Below, piece by piece: positions 51,670-59,274 of a DNA stretch of 64,000 nt (its first letter is position 1; each line of letters starts with the position of its first letter). Location of the stretch: the NCBI GenBank assembly GCA_910578465.1, contig CAJTPW010000005.1, positions 62,001-126,000 on the forward strand, given 5' to 3'. The position numbers and the translations under genes were made by a program. Source of the stretch: an uncultured Vampirovibrio sp. (GTDB lineage Bacteria > Cyanobacteriota > Vampirovibrionia > Gastranaerophilales > Gastranaerophilaceae). The notes under the pieces are model-generated. The model had not been told where the DNA came from. It saw only the letters and a list, made by a program, of their open reading frames with translations, and searched no databases.

Positions 51670-51765
51670 TTACTGTTTATTTTGTTTGTTTTTAATAACC
51701 TGATAAATTCCGCCTATAATAGCACCCACAATTGCACCTATAAGCGCACCTGTTATTATGGACAT
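51670..51765 (-). CDS. 31-residue glycine-zipper membrane peptide
   Basis: The frame encodes MSIITGALIGAIVGAIIGGI followed by a basic Lys/Gln tail. The G-x3-G spacing is that of a glycine-zipper transmembrane helix. AAAAGGAGAAAG is an excellent ribosome site, and the gene starts 21 bases after dnaB, just before a terminator, so it is the last gene of the dnaB transcript. Function unknown. Confidence 0.65.
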   Translation of the reverse strand: MSIITGALIGAIVGAIIGGIYQVIKNKQNKQ

Positions 51766-51786
51766 ATTCTTTCTCCTTTTCTCCTT

Positions 51787-53151
51787 TTATTCTTCCTGTC
51801 TTTTAATCGGGTTTTTAAATCTTGTTGTAGACCCCTGGAACAATAAATCAAACTTTCCTGTCGGGCCGTTTCTCTGTTTTGCAACTATAATACGTGCTTT
51901 ATTTTTTACTTCGGGATTTTCTTTGTCGTAGTATTCTTCCCTGTAGATAAACATTACAACGTCCGCGTCCTGCTCAATTGCGCCCGATTCACGAAGGTCT
52001 GAGAGCATGGGTTCCTTGTCGCCCCTTTCTTCCACCTTACGCGAAAGCTGGGAAAGCGCGATAATTGCCACATTTAATTCCCTTGCAAGTGACTTTAAAC
52101 CCCTTGAGATTGATGAAATCTGCTGGGTTCTATCCTGTGAGCTCCTGTCTTCAATCAACTGTAAATAGTCGATTATTATAAGCCCCAAGTCAGGATAGTT
52201 CATTTTTAACCTGCGGCATTTTGCGCGTATATCAGAAACGCTTACCCCTGCAGTATCGTCTATTAAAAGCGGAGCAAGGTGCAGGTCATTTAAAATTGAT
52301 GAAATCCTTTGCCACTCTGCAGGCTGAAGCTCCCCTGTTCTTGCCCTTTGGGCGTCAATTTCAGCTTCCGCGCAAAGAACCCTCTGTGTTAACTGAATTT
52401 TTGACATTTCAAGAGAAAATATCGCAACAGGGATTTTAGACCTTATTGCAACATTCTGTGCAATATTTAAGGCAAATGCCGTTTTTCCCATTGAAGGACG
52501 GGCCGCAAGAATTAATAAATCCGATTTTTGAAACCCTGCAGTAAGAAGGTCTAAATCGTAAAAACCGCTTGGAACCCCCGTATAGGTGCCTCTATTTGAA
52601 CACCTGTACTCTAATTGTTCCATGGTTTCATATAAAAGACTTGAAAGCGCTTCCATTTGCTGGGAATTTTTTTGCTGGGAAATTTCAAAAATAAGCTTTT
52701 CTGCTGCTTCAAGCGACATTTTGGATTCGGGGTTTTTAAAAGTTTCTTCTATAATTGTGCTGCCTGCGGTTATTAGCTGCCTTTTTGTAGCATTTTCCCT
52801 AATAATATTTGCATAATATTCAACGTTTGATGTAAGCATTGTATCAATCATCAAATCGTTTAAATATTCTCTACCACCGATTGCATCGAGCTGACCTTTT
52901 GCGTTAAAATATTCCCCGATTGAAAGCACATCAACAGGTTTATTCTGGTTGTACAAAGTAAACATGGCTTCGTATATCAGACGATTTTTAGGATTGTAAA
53001 AGCTTTCTGGAGTTAAAATTTCAACGATTCTGTTTAAAACATCGTTTGAATTAATTAAAACAGCACCTAAAACGGATTCTTCAGCCTCCAGATTGTGGGG
53101 CGGAAGCTTTTTGGACAAATTCTTTTTGCCTGCTTCAAGCTCCATTACCAT
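51787..53151 (-). CDS. dnaB: Replicative DNA helicase
   Basis: DnaB is the hexameric 5'-3' helicase at the replication fork. The 454-residue protein has the N-terminal LPPHNLEAEESVLGAVL, Walker A ARPSMGKTAFALN at about 218-230, Walker B LIIIDYLQL and the C-terminal SDLRESGAIEQDADVV block. No intein is present. GGGAGG lies 10-11 bases before the ATG. The downstream 31-codon membrane peptide gene is in the same transcript. Confidence 0.97.
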   Translation of the reverse strand: MVMELEAGKKNLSKKLPPHNLEAEESVLGAVLINSNDVLNRIVEILTPESFYNPKNRLIYEAMFTLYNQNKPVDVLSIGEYFNAKGQLDAIGGREYLNDLMIDTMLTSNVEYYANIIRENATKRQLITAGSTIIEETFKNPESKMSLEAAEKLIFEISQQKNSQQMEALSSLLYETMEQLEYRCSNRGTYTGVPSGFYDLDLLTAGFQKSDLLILAARPSMGKTAFALNIAQNVAIRSKIPVAIFSLEMSKIQLTQRVLCAEAEIDAQRARTGELQPAEWQRISSILNDLHLAPLLIDDTAGVSVSDIRAKCRRLKMNYPDLGLIIIDYLQLIEDRSSQDRTQQISSISRGLKSLARELNVAIIALSQLSRKVEERGDKEPMLSDLRESGAIEQDADVVMFIYREEYYDKENPEVKNKARIIVAKQRNGPTGKFDLLFQGSTTRFKNPIKRQEE

Positions 53152-53270
53152 ATTTTTAAAAATCCCTCCCGCTTTCAGTTGATTATAGAATAAACTTCCA
53201 TGACTTGCAAATGAAAACAGGAGGGAAAAATTGTATTAATTTATTGCATTTTAAAAAGTATTTAATTTGT

Positions 53271-54179
53271 CTACATCCAATCGTTGCTAAAGGCTTTTGC
53301 ACCATGGTTTACACAGGTGAAACACTTTTCTGTATCAAGATATGCTTTTTTGGAAAAACTTTCTAAGCCTGCTCCTGTACGCGCTCTAAAATCATTACAC
53401 AAAACAGGACAGGAAAATACACCTTTTGAGCTTACAATTCTTGAGTTATAACAATCAAGCGTTTTTTCATCAAAATTTCTGGTTTCAACCTGATCAAACG
53501 TATTTGCCGCAGGGTTAAAATAAGGAATTATTTTTAAATTAATATCCTCAAATTCAAAATCAATCTTATTTAACATTTCACGGAATCCGCCAAAAAGCTC
53601 TTCTTTTGGCTCATTGTAGTAATTTACGGCAGAAATTATCGGATTAAATTCATATTTATAAAGGCTCTGAATTGCAAGAAGTGCTTTTCTGTAGCTTCCT
53701 CTTCCTCTTATTTCGTCGTTTTTTTGTTCGTTATAATGGTCTAAACTTATTCTATATATTGTTTCAAAATTTGATTCATCATCAATTTTTCTTAAGAAAC
53801 GGGCTTTTTTATCATTAATCAGTGTGCCGTTTGTTAGCACCGTTACATTTGAAAACTTCAAACAAAGCCTTAATATTGTATTAAAATCGGGATGGAGCAT
53901 TGGTTCTCCGCCTGTTAAATAGATACATTTAACGTTTTCTTTTTTGGATAAAACCAGAGATTGTTTAATTTTATCAAGGTGGATAAAATCTTTTTCCTGT
54001 TTGTACGGATTTCTTTTTATGTAACAGTGACTGCATTTTAAGTTGCAATTTTTTGCAGTCAGCTCAAAAAAGAGATTGTTTAACTCCTCAAGCTTTACCT
54101 CCGGTGCCTGCATAAAGGTTGCCCGTGCCGTTTGGGCTGTTTGGCCTTTGTTTTGAATACTTTGCATTTGTTTTTCCAT
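53271..54179 (-). CDS. Radical SAM protein with SPASM-like C-terminal cysteines
   Basis: A 302-residue radical SAM enzyme with NCNLKCSHCYIKRN (C-x3-C-x2-C) near residue 45, LTGGEPMLHPDF and a C-terminal cluster of cysteines (CYNSR, FSCPVLC, CFTCVNHG) typical of SPASM/twitch extensions binding extra Fe-S clusters. Members modify peptides or enzymes (RiPP maturases, sulfatase activators). No obvious precursor peptide is beside it, although two tiny hydrophobic genes lie elsewhere in the window. Substrate unknown. Confidence 0.87.
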   Translation of the reverse strand: MEKQMQSIQNKGQTAQTARATFMQAPEVKLEELNNLFFELTAKNCNLKCSHCYIKRNPYKQEKDFIHLDKIKQSLVLSKKENVKCIYLTGGEPMLHPDFNTILRLCLKFSNVTVLTNGTLINDKKARFLRKIDDESNFETIYRISLDHYNEQKNDEIRGRGSYRKALLAIQSLYKYEFNPIISAVNYYNEPKEELFGGFREMLNKIDFEFEDINLKIIPYFNPAANTFDQVETRNFDEKTLDCYNSRIVSSKGVFSCPVLCNDFRARTGAGLESFSKKAYLDTEKCFTCVNHGAKAFSNDWM

Positions 54180-54290
54180 TCCTTAAAATATCTTAACTTT
54201 TATAGAATTATTTTATAAATTAATGGAAAAAATAATATTACTCTTTCGGGCGAGGGAAATATTCAAAGTATTTAAGATAAATATTAGACA

Positions 54291-54330
54291 AAAAAATACT
54301 CCGACGTTTAATATCATCGGAGTATTTTAA
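54291..54330 (-). terminator. Terminator of the pilMN-pilO operon
   Basis: AAAATACTCCGA and TCGGAGTATTTT form a 12-bp stem followed on the minus strand by a T-run, 26 bases after pilO ends. Confidence 0.88.
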
Positions 54331-54355
54331 AACTTTTAATTTTCTTATCCCGCTC

Positions 54356-54985
54356 TTAAGGAAGCATCGGGGCTTGAGGCCCTGCGGAAGCCGCAGATTT
54401 CGGTGAAGAACCCGGGGTCTTTGTATAAAGTCTGATTTTAACATTTGTAATCAAAATTGTTTTATCTTTTTCCCAGGGCTGCATTTCAACTTCTGCAAGG
54501 TAATTCAGATTGTTATCTTTCATTAAGCCTTTAAAGAATGTTTGAAGCTGTACATAAGAGCCAATTGCCTGAATTTGAAGTTCACACACGTTATATTCGG
54601 GAAGATGTGCCGCATATACGGGGTCGCCTTCAGGCGCATAGTTATAATTAATTGATCTGATTTTAATTCCTGAGTTTTGAGCAATTGAAAGTACAACTTC
54701 AAAAAGAGGAGCAAATGAAGCTTCCGCACTGAATTGAGCACCTTCGAGCTCATATATTTTCTTTCCGTCTTTCGGCGGAACTTTTGCTCTTGCCGCAGCC
54801 TCAGCCTGCGCTCTCAAGCTGCTTACATTGTTTTCTCTTTGAGAAAGCTCTTGCTTTGCGTTGCTTGTTTGCTTGGCTAAATCAATAGCCTTGGTCACTT
54901 CGGGTGGAACATATTTAAACCCGAGAACAAGTACCACGATTACAATTAAGAGTGAAAGTATATTATCTTTAATAATTTGGAACAT
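54356..54985 (-). CDS. PilO-like type IV pilus alignment protein
   Basis: A 209-residue inner-membrane protein with one N-terminal membrane helix (about 9-27), a periplasmic coiled coil (about 33-65) and a ferredoxin-like fold (FAPLFEVVLSIAQNSGIKIRS; YVQLQTFFKGLM). This matches PilO/GspM. It ends in a Pro/Ser/Ala-rich tail. It lies 20 bases after the PilM-PilN fusion and forms with it the platform linking the pilus motor to the periplasm. Confidence 0.82.
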   Translation of the reverse strand: MFQIIKDNILSLLIVIVVLVLGFKYVPPEVTKAIDLAKQTSNAKQELSQRENNVSSLRAQAEAAARAKVPPKDGKKIYELEGAQFSAEASFAPLFEVVLSIAQNSGIKIRSINYNYAPEGDPVYAAHLPEYNVCELQIQAIGSYVQLQTFFKGLMKDNNLNYLAEVEMQPWEKDKTILITNVKIRLYTKTPGSSPKSAASAGPQAPMLP

Positions 54986-55005
54986 TTTCTCTTCTATATC
55001 CTTAT

Positions 55006-56682
55006 TTAATTCATATCAACAGGTTCTAATTTCGGAAGAACGGGAGGCACAACTGCAGTACCTGATTGTCTTGAATTAGCATTGCCTGATTGGTTAGCCT
55101 GTTGGGTATTAGGGTCTTGAGCTGCTCTTTGTGATTTGGGAGACTGAACGTTTGCAATCTCAAAATCAAAAATCTTTTGGTTATCATTGATATTTGCATC
55201 TATATCATCAAGCGGCCCTGTTACCACTTTCAATCTGTTAAGCTTAATGCTTGATTGTGGTGATAAAACCTTAAGACTCTTATAATATCCGTAAATATCG
55301 TTTATTGTGGTTGATATGCCTTCAACTGCAACCTTGCTTCCGTCCTGATTGTAATAGTATGTAAGCCATACGTTTGAAGGAATATCGGATGATAATGAAT
55401 CATAGAAACTTATTGCCTGCTTGTTTGCAAGAATAATGTTGTTTATGATTGAATTAATATCTGCAAAACCGTCTTGAGAGGTTAAAGTTTTAATTTCGCT
55501 CTCAATTGAGGTTGTTTTGTTCTTAATCTGCTGTAACTCTTTGGCGGAGATGTTTGAAACCATCATTGAAATTCCGACAAGCGCAACAATAATCAGAATT
55601 ATTATGCCGGATAAAATATATGACGCACCTCTGATTAAATCAGGAGTTACAAGGATTTCCTTATCCATAAACATAAATGTTGCATAAAGGGTCTGCTGAG
55701 CAGCTGCACCTTTACCGAGAATGTTTAATACAAGAAAATCTGACATCTGGCTGTTTGCCGCACCTATAGCGGAAAGTGTAATTGAAGAAGCTTCCTTGCT
55801 TGTAATTTCGGATGCAACATCCACGAAAGGTTTCTTCGCATATTTATTACAGTCAATTGTTTCAATTTTTTCATCGAATATAATTTGTGTCTTTAATACT
55901 TCAGCACAAATATCGTCTGCTTGAGATACGATTAATAATTTTCTTGCAGGGTAGTTTGGAAGAATCTGTGAAACAGAAGTTGTAATAGCCTGATAAGCTT
56001 CTTCATAAGAGAAAGACTTAATTGCAAGCGGAACTTCCTGATAATCAACAAGTCTTGTACCTACAAGAGAGAATATCGCATAGCTGTTTGTATTAATTAA
56101 TAATACGTTCCAGCTTTGATTTTCGGCAATTTCCTGAGAACACAAATTAGAGAAATAAATACCTCTTAAAATTGCACTGTAAGCAGATTCAATACCTACA
56201 AGATTTGAGCCGATATCTGCAAAAACATCTTTAATTTCATCGATTGCAGTTTTTTGGAATGATGAATAAATAATATGTCTCGTTTCGGTGTTAGTATTAA
56301 CATTAACATCCAGCCACGCGGAAATCGGTTCTACTCTTTTAAATATATAAGATTCTTCCGCTTTTGAAGATATTGCCGTATTGATACCGTCATCGGGCAA
56401 AATCAAGGGAAGATTCATAAAGTCAAAATGTACGTTTGGCAGTGTCAAAAATACGTTTGACTTTGCGTTGATGTCAAGTTCGTTAAATAAGTCAATCACG
56501 GCACTTTTAAACGCACCATAGTCTTGAATTTCTCTGGTTGAGAAATTGTATTCTATGAACCTGCGTCCATATTTTATAACCTGATTTGACTTTCTGTCGG
56601 TTTGAATAACTTCCACACCGATGTTCGGTGTAACGGAAATACCGATTATTTGTTTGTGTGTTGTACCCGCAAAATTAAACAT
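55006..56682 (-). CDS. PilM-PilN fusion protein
   Basis: A 558-residue chain that combines two pilus subunits. Residues 1-320 follow the actin-like PilM fold (IIGISVTPNIGVEVIQ; LINTNSYAIFSLVG; LLIVSQADDICAEVL). A membrane helix at about 354-376 is followed by a PilN-like coiled coil and ferredoxin-type domain (IPSNVWLTYYYNQDG; VEGISTTINDIYGYYKSL). In most bacteria PilM is cytosolic and binds the PilN tail; here the interaction is hard-wired. The C-terminus is a Gln/Asn/Pro-rich extension. The pilO-like gene follows. Confidence 0.85.
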   Translation of the reverse strand: MFNFAGTTHKQIIGISVTPNIGVEVIQTDRKSNQVIKYGRRFIEYNFSTREIQDYGAFKSAVIDLFNELDINAKSNVFLTLPNVHFDFMNLPLILPDDGINTAISSKAEESYIFKRVEPISAWLDVNVNTNTETRHIIYSSFQKTAIDEIKDVFADIGSNLVGIESAYSAILRGIYFSNLCSQEIAENQSWNVLLINTNSYAIFSLVGTRLVDYQEVPLAIKSFSYEEAYQAITTSVSQILPNYPARKLLIVSQADDICAEVLKTQIIFDEKIETIDCNKYAKKPFVDVASEITSKEASSITLSAIGAANSQMSDFLVLNILGKGAAAQQTLYATFMFMDKEILVTPDLIRGASYILSGIIILIIVALVGISMMVSNISAKELQQIKNKTTSIESEIKTLTSQDGFADINSIINNIILANKQAISFYDSLSSDIPSNVWLTYYYNQDGSKVAVEGISTTINDIYGYYKSLKVLSPQSSIKLNRLKVVTGPLDDIDANINDNQKIFDFEIANVQSPKSQRAAQDPNTQQANQSGNANSRQSGTAVVPPVLPKLEPVDMN

Positions 56683-56781
56683 TGCTCATTTTTTCTTTTT
56701 TAACTCTAATCATACATATATAGAATTTATAATACAATAATTACAATAAAAGAAAAATATATTTAACAAAAAATACAATAA

Positions 56782-57549
56782 ATGGAGTATAAAAAATTGA
56801 AAAATTATATTTTCGGCAAAAATGCAGTGCTTGAAACATTGTTGAAAAACCCTAAAAGAATAAATAAAATCTACATTTCTAAAAATATCGGGCTTGATAA
56901 CCGTTTAAAAAAAATTAAAGAGCTTGCTCTTAATAATTCCGTAATAATTCAGTTCACAAATCTTAATAAATATCTCGAAATCATAAAAGAGGAAACGGGC
57001 GAAGAAGTAAATCTGCAGGGAGTTGTGGCTTCCGTTTCTCCTGTTGAATATATAGACCTGGATACATTTTTAAACCGCGCCCAAAAAGATAAATTTAAAA
57101 AACTGGTAATATTGGACGGTGTTTCAGATCCCCATAACTTTGGCGCAATAATCAGAACCGCAACTGCCGCAGGATATGACGGTATACTGGTTGGAAACCA
57201 CAGGGCATGCCCTGTTACACCCGTTGTCGAAAAAACATCTGCAGGAGCCGTAAACCACATTCCGATAATAAAAGCAAATAGTCTTTCAGGCGCAATAGAT
57301 TATTTAAAAAATAACGACTGGTGGATAATTGCTTTAGATATGAACAATAGTGATAATTATTTTGATGTTGATTATAAAAATATGAATTTCGCCCTTGTGC
57401 TTGGCGCCGAGGGGGACGGCATTTCAAAAACATTATTAAACAAAGCTGATTTTAAAATCAAAGTACCCACACATTTTGAATCGCTAAATGTTTCGGCATG
57501 TGCTGCCGTTGTAATATATGAAACAATCAGGCAAACCGAATATACGTAG
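56782..57549 (+). CDS. TrmH/RlmB-family rRNA (guanosine-2'-O-)-methyltransferase
   Basis: A SpoU-type methyltransferase: an N-terminal RNA-binding domain (YIFGKNAVLETLLKNP), then the knotted SAM-binding core with DPHNFGAIIRTATAAG, VLGAEGDGIS and SLNVSACAAVVIYE. It should 2'-O-methylate a guanosine in 23S rRNA or tRNA. ATG 56782 gives 255 residues, but the -10 TACAAT ends only 2 bases before it; TTG 56797, 9 bases after GGAG, is a plausible true start five codons in. Confidence 0.9.
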   Translation: MEYKKLKNYIFGKNAVLETLLKNPKRINKIYISKNIGLDNRLKKIKELALNNSVIIQFTNLNKYLEIIKEETGEEVNLQGVVASVSPVEYIDLDTFLNRAQKDKFKKLVILDGVSDPHNFGAIIRTATAAGYDGILVGNHRACPVTPVVEKTSAGAVNHIPIIKANSLSGAIDYLKNNDWWIIALDMNNSDNYFDVDYKNMNFALVLGAEGDGISKTLLNKADFKIKVPTHFESLNVSACAAVVIYETIRQTEYT

Positions 57550-57611
57550 TATTTTATTGGGCAAAATTTGAAAAATAAGTTATAATGGCTTTGTTCTTTT
57601 AGGAGTAACCA

Positions 57612-58607
57612 ATGAAAACAAAACCCGAAAAAAGCAAAAAACACAAAGAAGAATTTGACGAAATCGAAGAGCAGACCGAAAATTTAGCTTCCGAAAACCC
57701 CGAAGATGAAATCTTGGAGGTGGATAAACAGGTAAAAGTCGATTATAAAAGCGTTATAGCCGATGATTCCGTTAAAATTTATTTGCAGCAAATAGGAAAA
57801 ATTCCTCTCTTGTCTTATGAAGAGGAAATGGCCGTTGCAAAAGAAATAAAAGAAAATAATTCCACAAAAGCAAAAGAAACCCTCGTAAGTTCAAACCTCA
57901 GACTTGTTGTATCAATTGCAAAAAAATATATAGGAAGAGGTCTTTCTTTCCTCGATTTAATTCAGGAAGGAAATATGGGGCTTATGAAGGCGGCAGAAAA
58001 ATTTGATTACACAAAAGGATATAAATTTTCAACTTATGCAACCTGGTGGATACAACAATCAATAACCAGAGGAATTGCCGATAAATCAAGAATGATAAGG
58101 CTTCCCGTACATATGATTGAAACCCTCGGGAAAATTAAAAGAGCTACAATCGAGCTTTCGACAGAATTAAACAGAATGCCCACAAAAGAAGAGATTGCGG
58201 CAAAAATTAATATGCCTTTGTCAAAATTGTCAGCGCTTATGAAATCTGCCCAAAGCACAATAAGCATTGAAACGCCTGCAAACCAAAAGGATGATTCTTC
58301 TAAAATTGCAGATTTTATTGTGGATGAAAGTCACCTGACCCCCGATACAAAAGTTACTCAGGAAAACCTTCTCGATGATGTTCATAAAATGTTGAACCAG
58401 TTGAACCAAAAGGAAAAAGACGTTTTAATCATGCGCTTTGGGCTGGATGACAACGGACAGAAAAAAACTTTGGATGAAATCGGCACAAGATACGGTGTTT
58501 CAAGGGAAAGAATACGTCAAATCGAAACAAGAGCCATTTCAAAATTGAAAAAACTCTGCAAAAACCAGAACCTCAGCGGAAATTTAAAAAATTATATAGG
58601 TATGTAA
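57612..58607 (+). CDS. Sigma-70 family RNA polymerase sigma factor (RpoD/SigA-like)
   Basis: A 331-residue sigma factor with regions 1.2 to 4.2: DDSVKIYLQQIGKIPLLSYEEE, the core-binding NLRLVVSIAKKYIGRGLSFLDLIQEGNMGL, the -10 binding YKFSTYATWWIQQSI, and the -35 helix-turn-helix YGVSRERIRQIETRA. The N-terminal 45 residues are acidic and no long region 1.1 is present. It is either the primary sigma factor or a group 2 paralogue. TATAAT at 57579-57584 and AGGAG give a standard leader. It follows the methyltransferase gene by 62 bases. Confidence 0.93.
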   Translation: MKTKPEKSKKHKEEFDEIEEQTENLASENPEDEILEVDKQVKVDYKSVIADDSVKIYLQQIGKIPLLSYEEEMAVAKEIKENNSTKAKETLVSSNLRLVVSIAKKYIGRGLSFLDLIQEGNMGLMKAAEKFDYTKGYKFSTYATWWIQQSITRGIADKSRMIRLPVHMIETLGKIKRATIELSTELNRMPTKEEIAAKINMPLSKLSALMKSAQSTISIETPANQKDDSSKIADFIVDESHLTPDTKVTQENLLDDVHKMLNQLNQKEKDVLIMRFGLDDNGQKKTLDEIGTRYGVSRERIRQIETRAISKLKKLCKNQNLSGNLKNYIGM

Positions 58608-58689
58608 ATTGTTTAACCGCAATCATTTATGCTCCGCAAATTTTCTTGCAGTATCTTGAATTTTATTAAAAACAGGATATAATAATAAA

Positions 58690-58723
58690 GGGCGAGGATG
58701 CTCTAACATCCTCTTTAAAAGCC
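58690..58723 (-). promoter_or_regulatory. 3' hairpin of copy 2, able to pair with the ribosome site
   Basis: On the minus strand GAGGATG and CATCCTC close over TTAGAG, bracketed by AAGGGC and GCCCTT, followed by TTATTATTAT. AGCATC of the hairpin can pair with GATGCT next to the ribosome site at 58805-58810. It replaces GGGGTG/CACCCC of copy 1, with compensatory changes in both pairing possibilities. The remaining gap 58608-58689 holds nothing that I recognise. Confidence 0.6.
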
Positions 58724-58724
58724 C

Positions 58725-58799
58725 TTAATGGATGATTTTAAGCGCTAGGATTATCAACAAGATAAACCATAGCGCTTTTTCACTTACGTGAATATCCAT
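58725..58799 (-). CDS. 24-residue hydrophobic micro-peptide, copy 2 (type I toxin-like)
   Basis: The frame encodes MDIHVSEKAL, then aromatic W-F and an I/L run ending KIIH. Nineteen of 24 residues match copy 1 at 5357-5431, including the whole HVSEKAL block. AAAGGAGGTG gives a strong ribosome site 9 bases before the ATG. The coding DNA keeps the hairpins of copy 1: TTCAC-GTAA-GTGAA and AAGCGCT/AGCGCTT. It is flanked by the sigma factor and rubredoxin genes. Role as toxin, leader or membrane peptide is unproved. Confidence 0.7.
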   Translation of the reverse strand: MDIHVSEKALWFILLIILALKIIH

Positions 58800-58800
58800 C

Positions 58801-58880
58801 TTAAGCATCACCTCCTTTCCCAGCTTCATCCTGCAGTAATGTTGTTTGGGACAGGAAAGTTCGCACAGGGCTTACCCAAA
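58801..58880 (-). promoter_or_regulatory. Structured leader of the second 24-codon peptide gene
   Basis: On the minus strand GGG-TAAG-CCC with TGTGC opens the leader, followed by an ACAACATT block and a TCCTG/CAGGA hairpin, ending at AAAGGAGGTG. Order and total spacing to the ATG match copy 1. Confidence 0.55.
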
Positions 58881-58994
58881 ATCCATACTACTACGCAATT
58901 TTCCTTTAAAACAGTGCCTTTCAAGCACCGTTTCTATGCAAATCTCTTTCGGGATACCCTCTCCTTGGCAATGTTTTTTCTCATCTTTTGCCAT
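58872..58994 (-). CDS. Possible 40-residue Cys/His protein upstream of micro-gene copy 2
   Basis: The frame starts MAKDEKKHCQGEGIPKEICI and ends at a TAA inside the GGGTAAGCCC element of the micro-gene leader. Codon choice looks like that of neighbouring genes and three cysteines plus two histidines are present. There is no ribosome site; TACATA lies about 9 bases upstream of the ATG. It may be real and co-transcribed with the micro-gene, but copy 1 has no equivalent. Low confidence. Confidence 0.35.
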   Translation of the reverse strand: MAKDEKKHCQGEGIPKEICIETVLERHCFKGKLRSSMDFG

Positions 58995-59029
58995 AAATTT
59001 TTTTATGTAAAAATAAAAGGAGAAACAAA

Positions 59030-59191
59030 ATGGAAAAATACGTTTGCTTGCTTTGCGGATACGTTTACGACCCCGAAACAGGAGACCCTGATAACGATAT
59101 AGCACCAAACACGCCGTTTTCGGAACTTCCCGAAGATTGGAGATGTCCGATATGCAATGCAGGCAAAAGTCAGTTTGTAAAACAAAGCTAG
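59030..59191 (+). CDS. Rubredoxin
   Basis: A 53-residue one-iron electron carrier with CLLCGYVYDPETGDP and WRCPICNAGKSQF, the two CxxC knuckles at residues 6/9 and 39/42. AGGAG lies 7 bases before ATG 59030. Rubredoxins feed electrons to oxygen- or peroxide-reducing enzymes in anaerobes, fitting a gut organism. It is divergent from the possible 40-codon gene; a methionine gamma-lyase-like gene follows, perhaps in the same transcript. Confidence 0.95.
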   Translation: MEKYVCLLCGYVYDPETGDPDNDIAPNTPFSELPEDWRCPICNAGKSQFVKQS

Positions 59192-59202
59192 ACTTTTAGG
59201 GT

Positions 59203-59235
59203 TAATTGCCGCAAAGACACAAAATACGGTAATTA
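59203..59235 (+). promoter_or_regulatory. Hairpin between rubredoxin and the lyase gene
   Basis: TAATTGCCG and CGGTAATTA form a 9-bp stem with one G-U pair and a 15-nt loop, 40 bases before the lyase start. No T-run follows, so it is more likely an mRNA processing or regulatory element than a terminator. Confidence 0.4.
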
Positions 59236-59274
59236 GAGCGTTTTACAAACTATCGAAAAGCAAAAGGAAGAAGT

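Noticed and set aside
58788..59102. A 104-codon plus-strand frame between the sigma factor and rubredoxin genes
   Set aside because: It is antisense to micro-gene copy 2 and overlaps rubredoxin in another frame; no ribosome site and atypical codon use.
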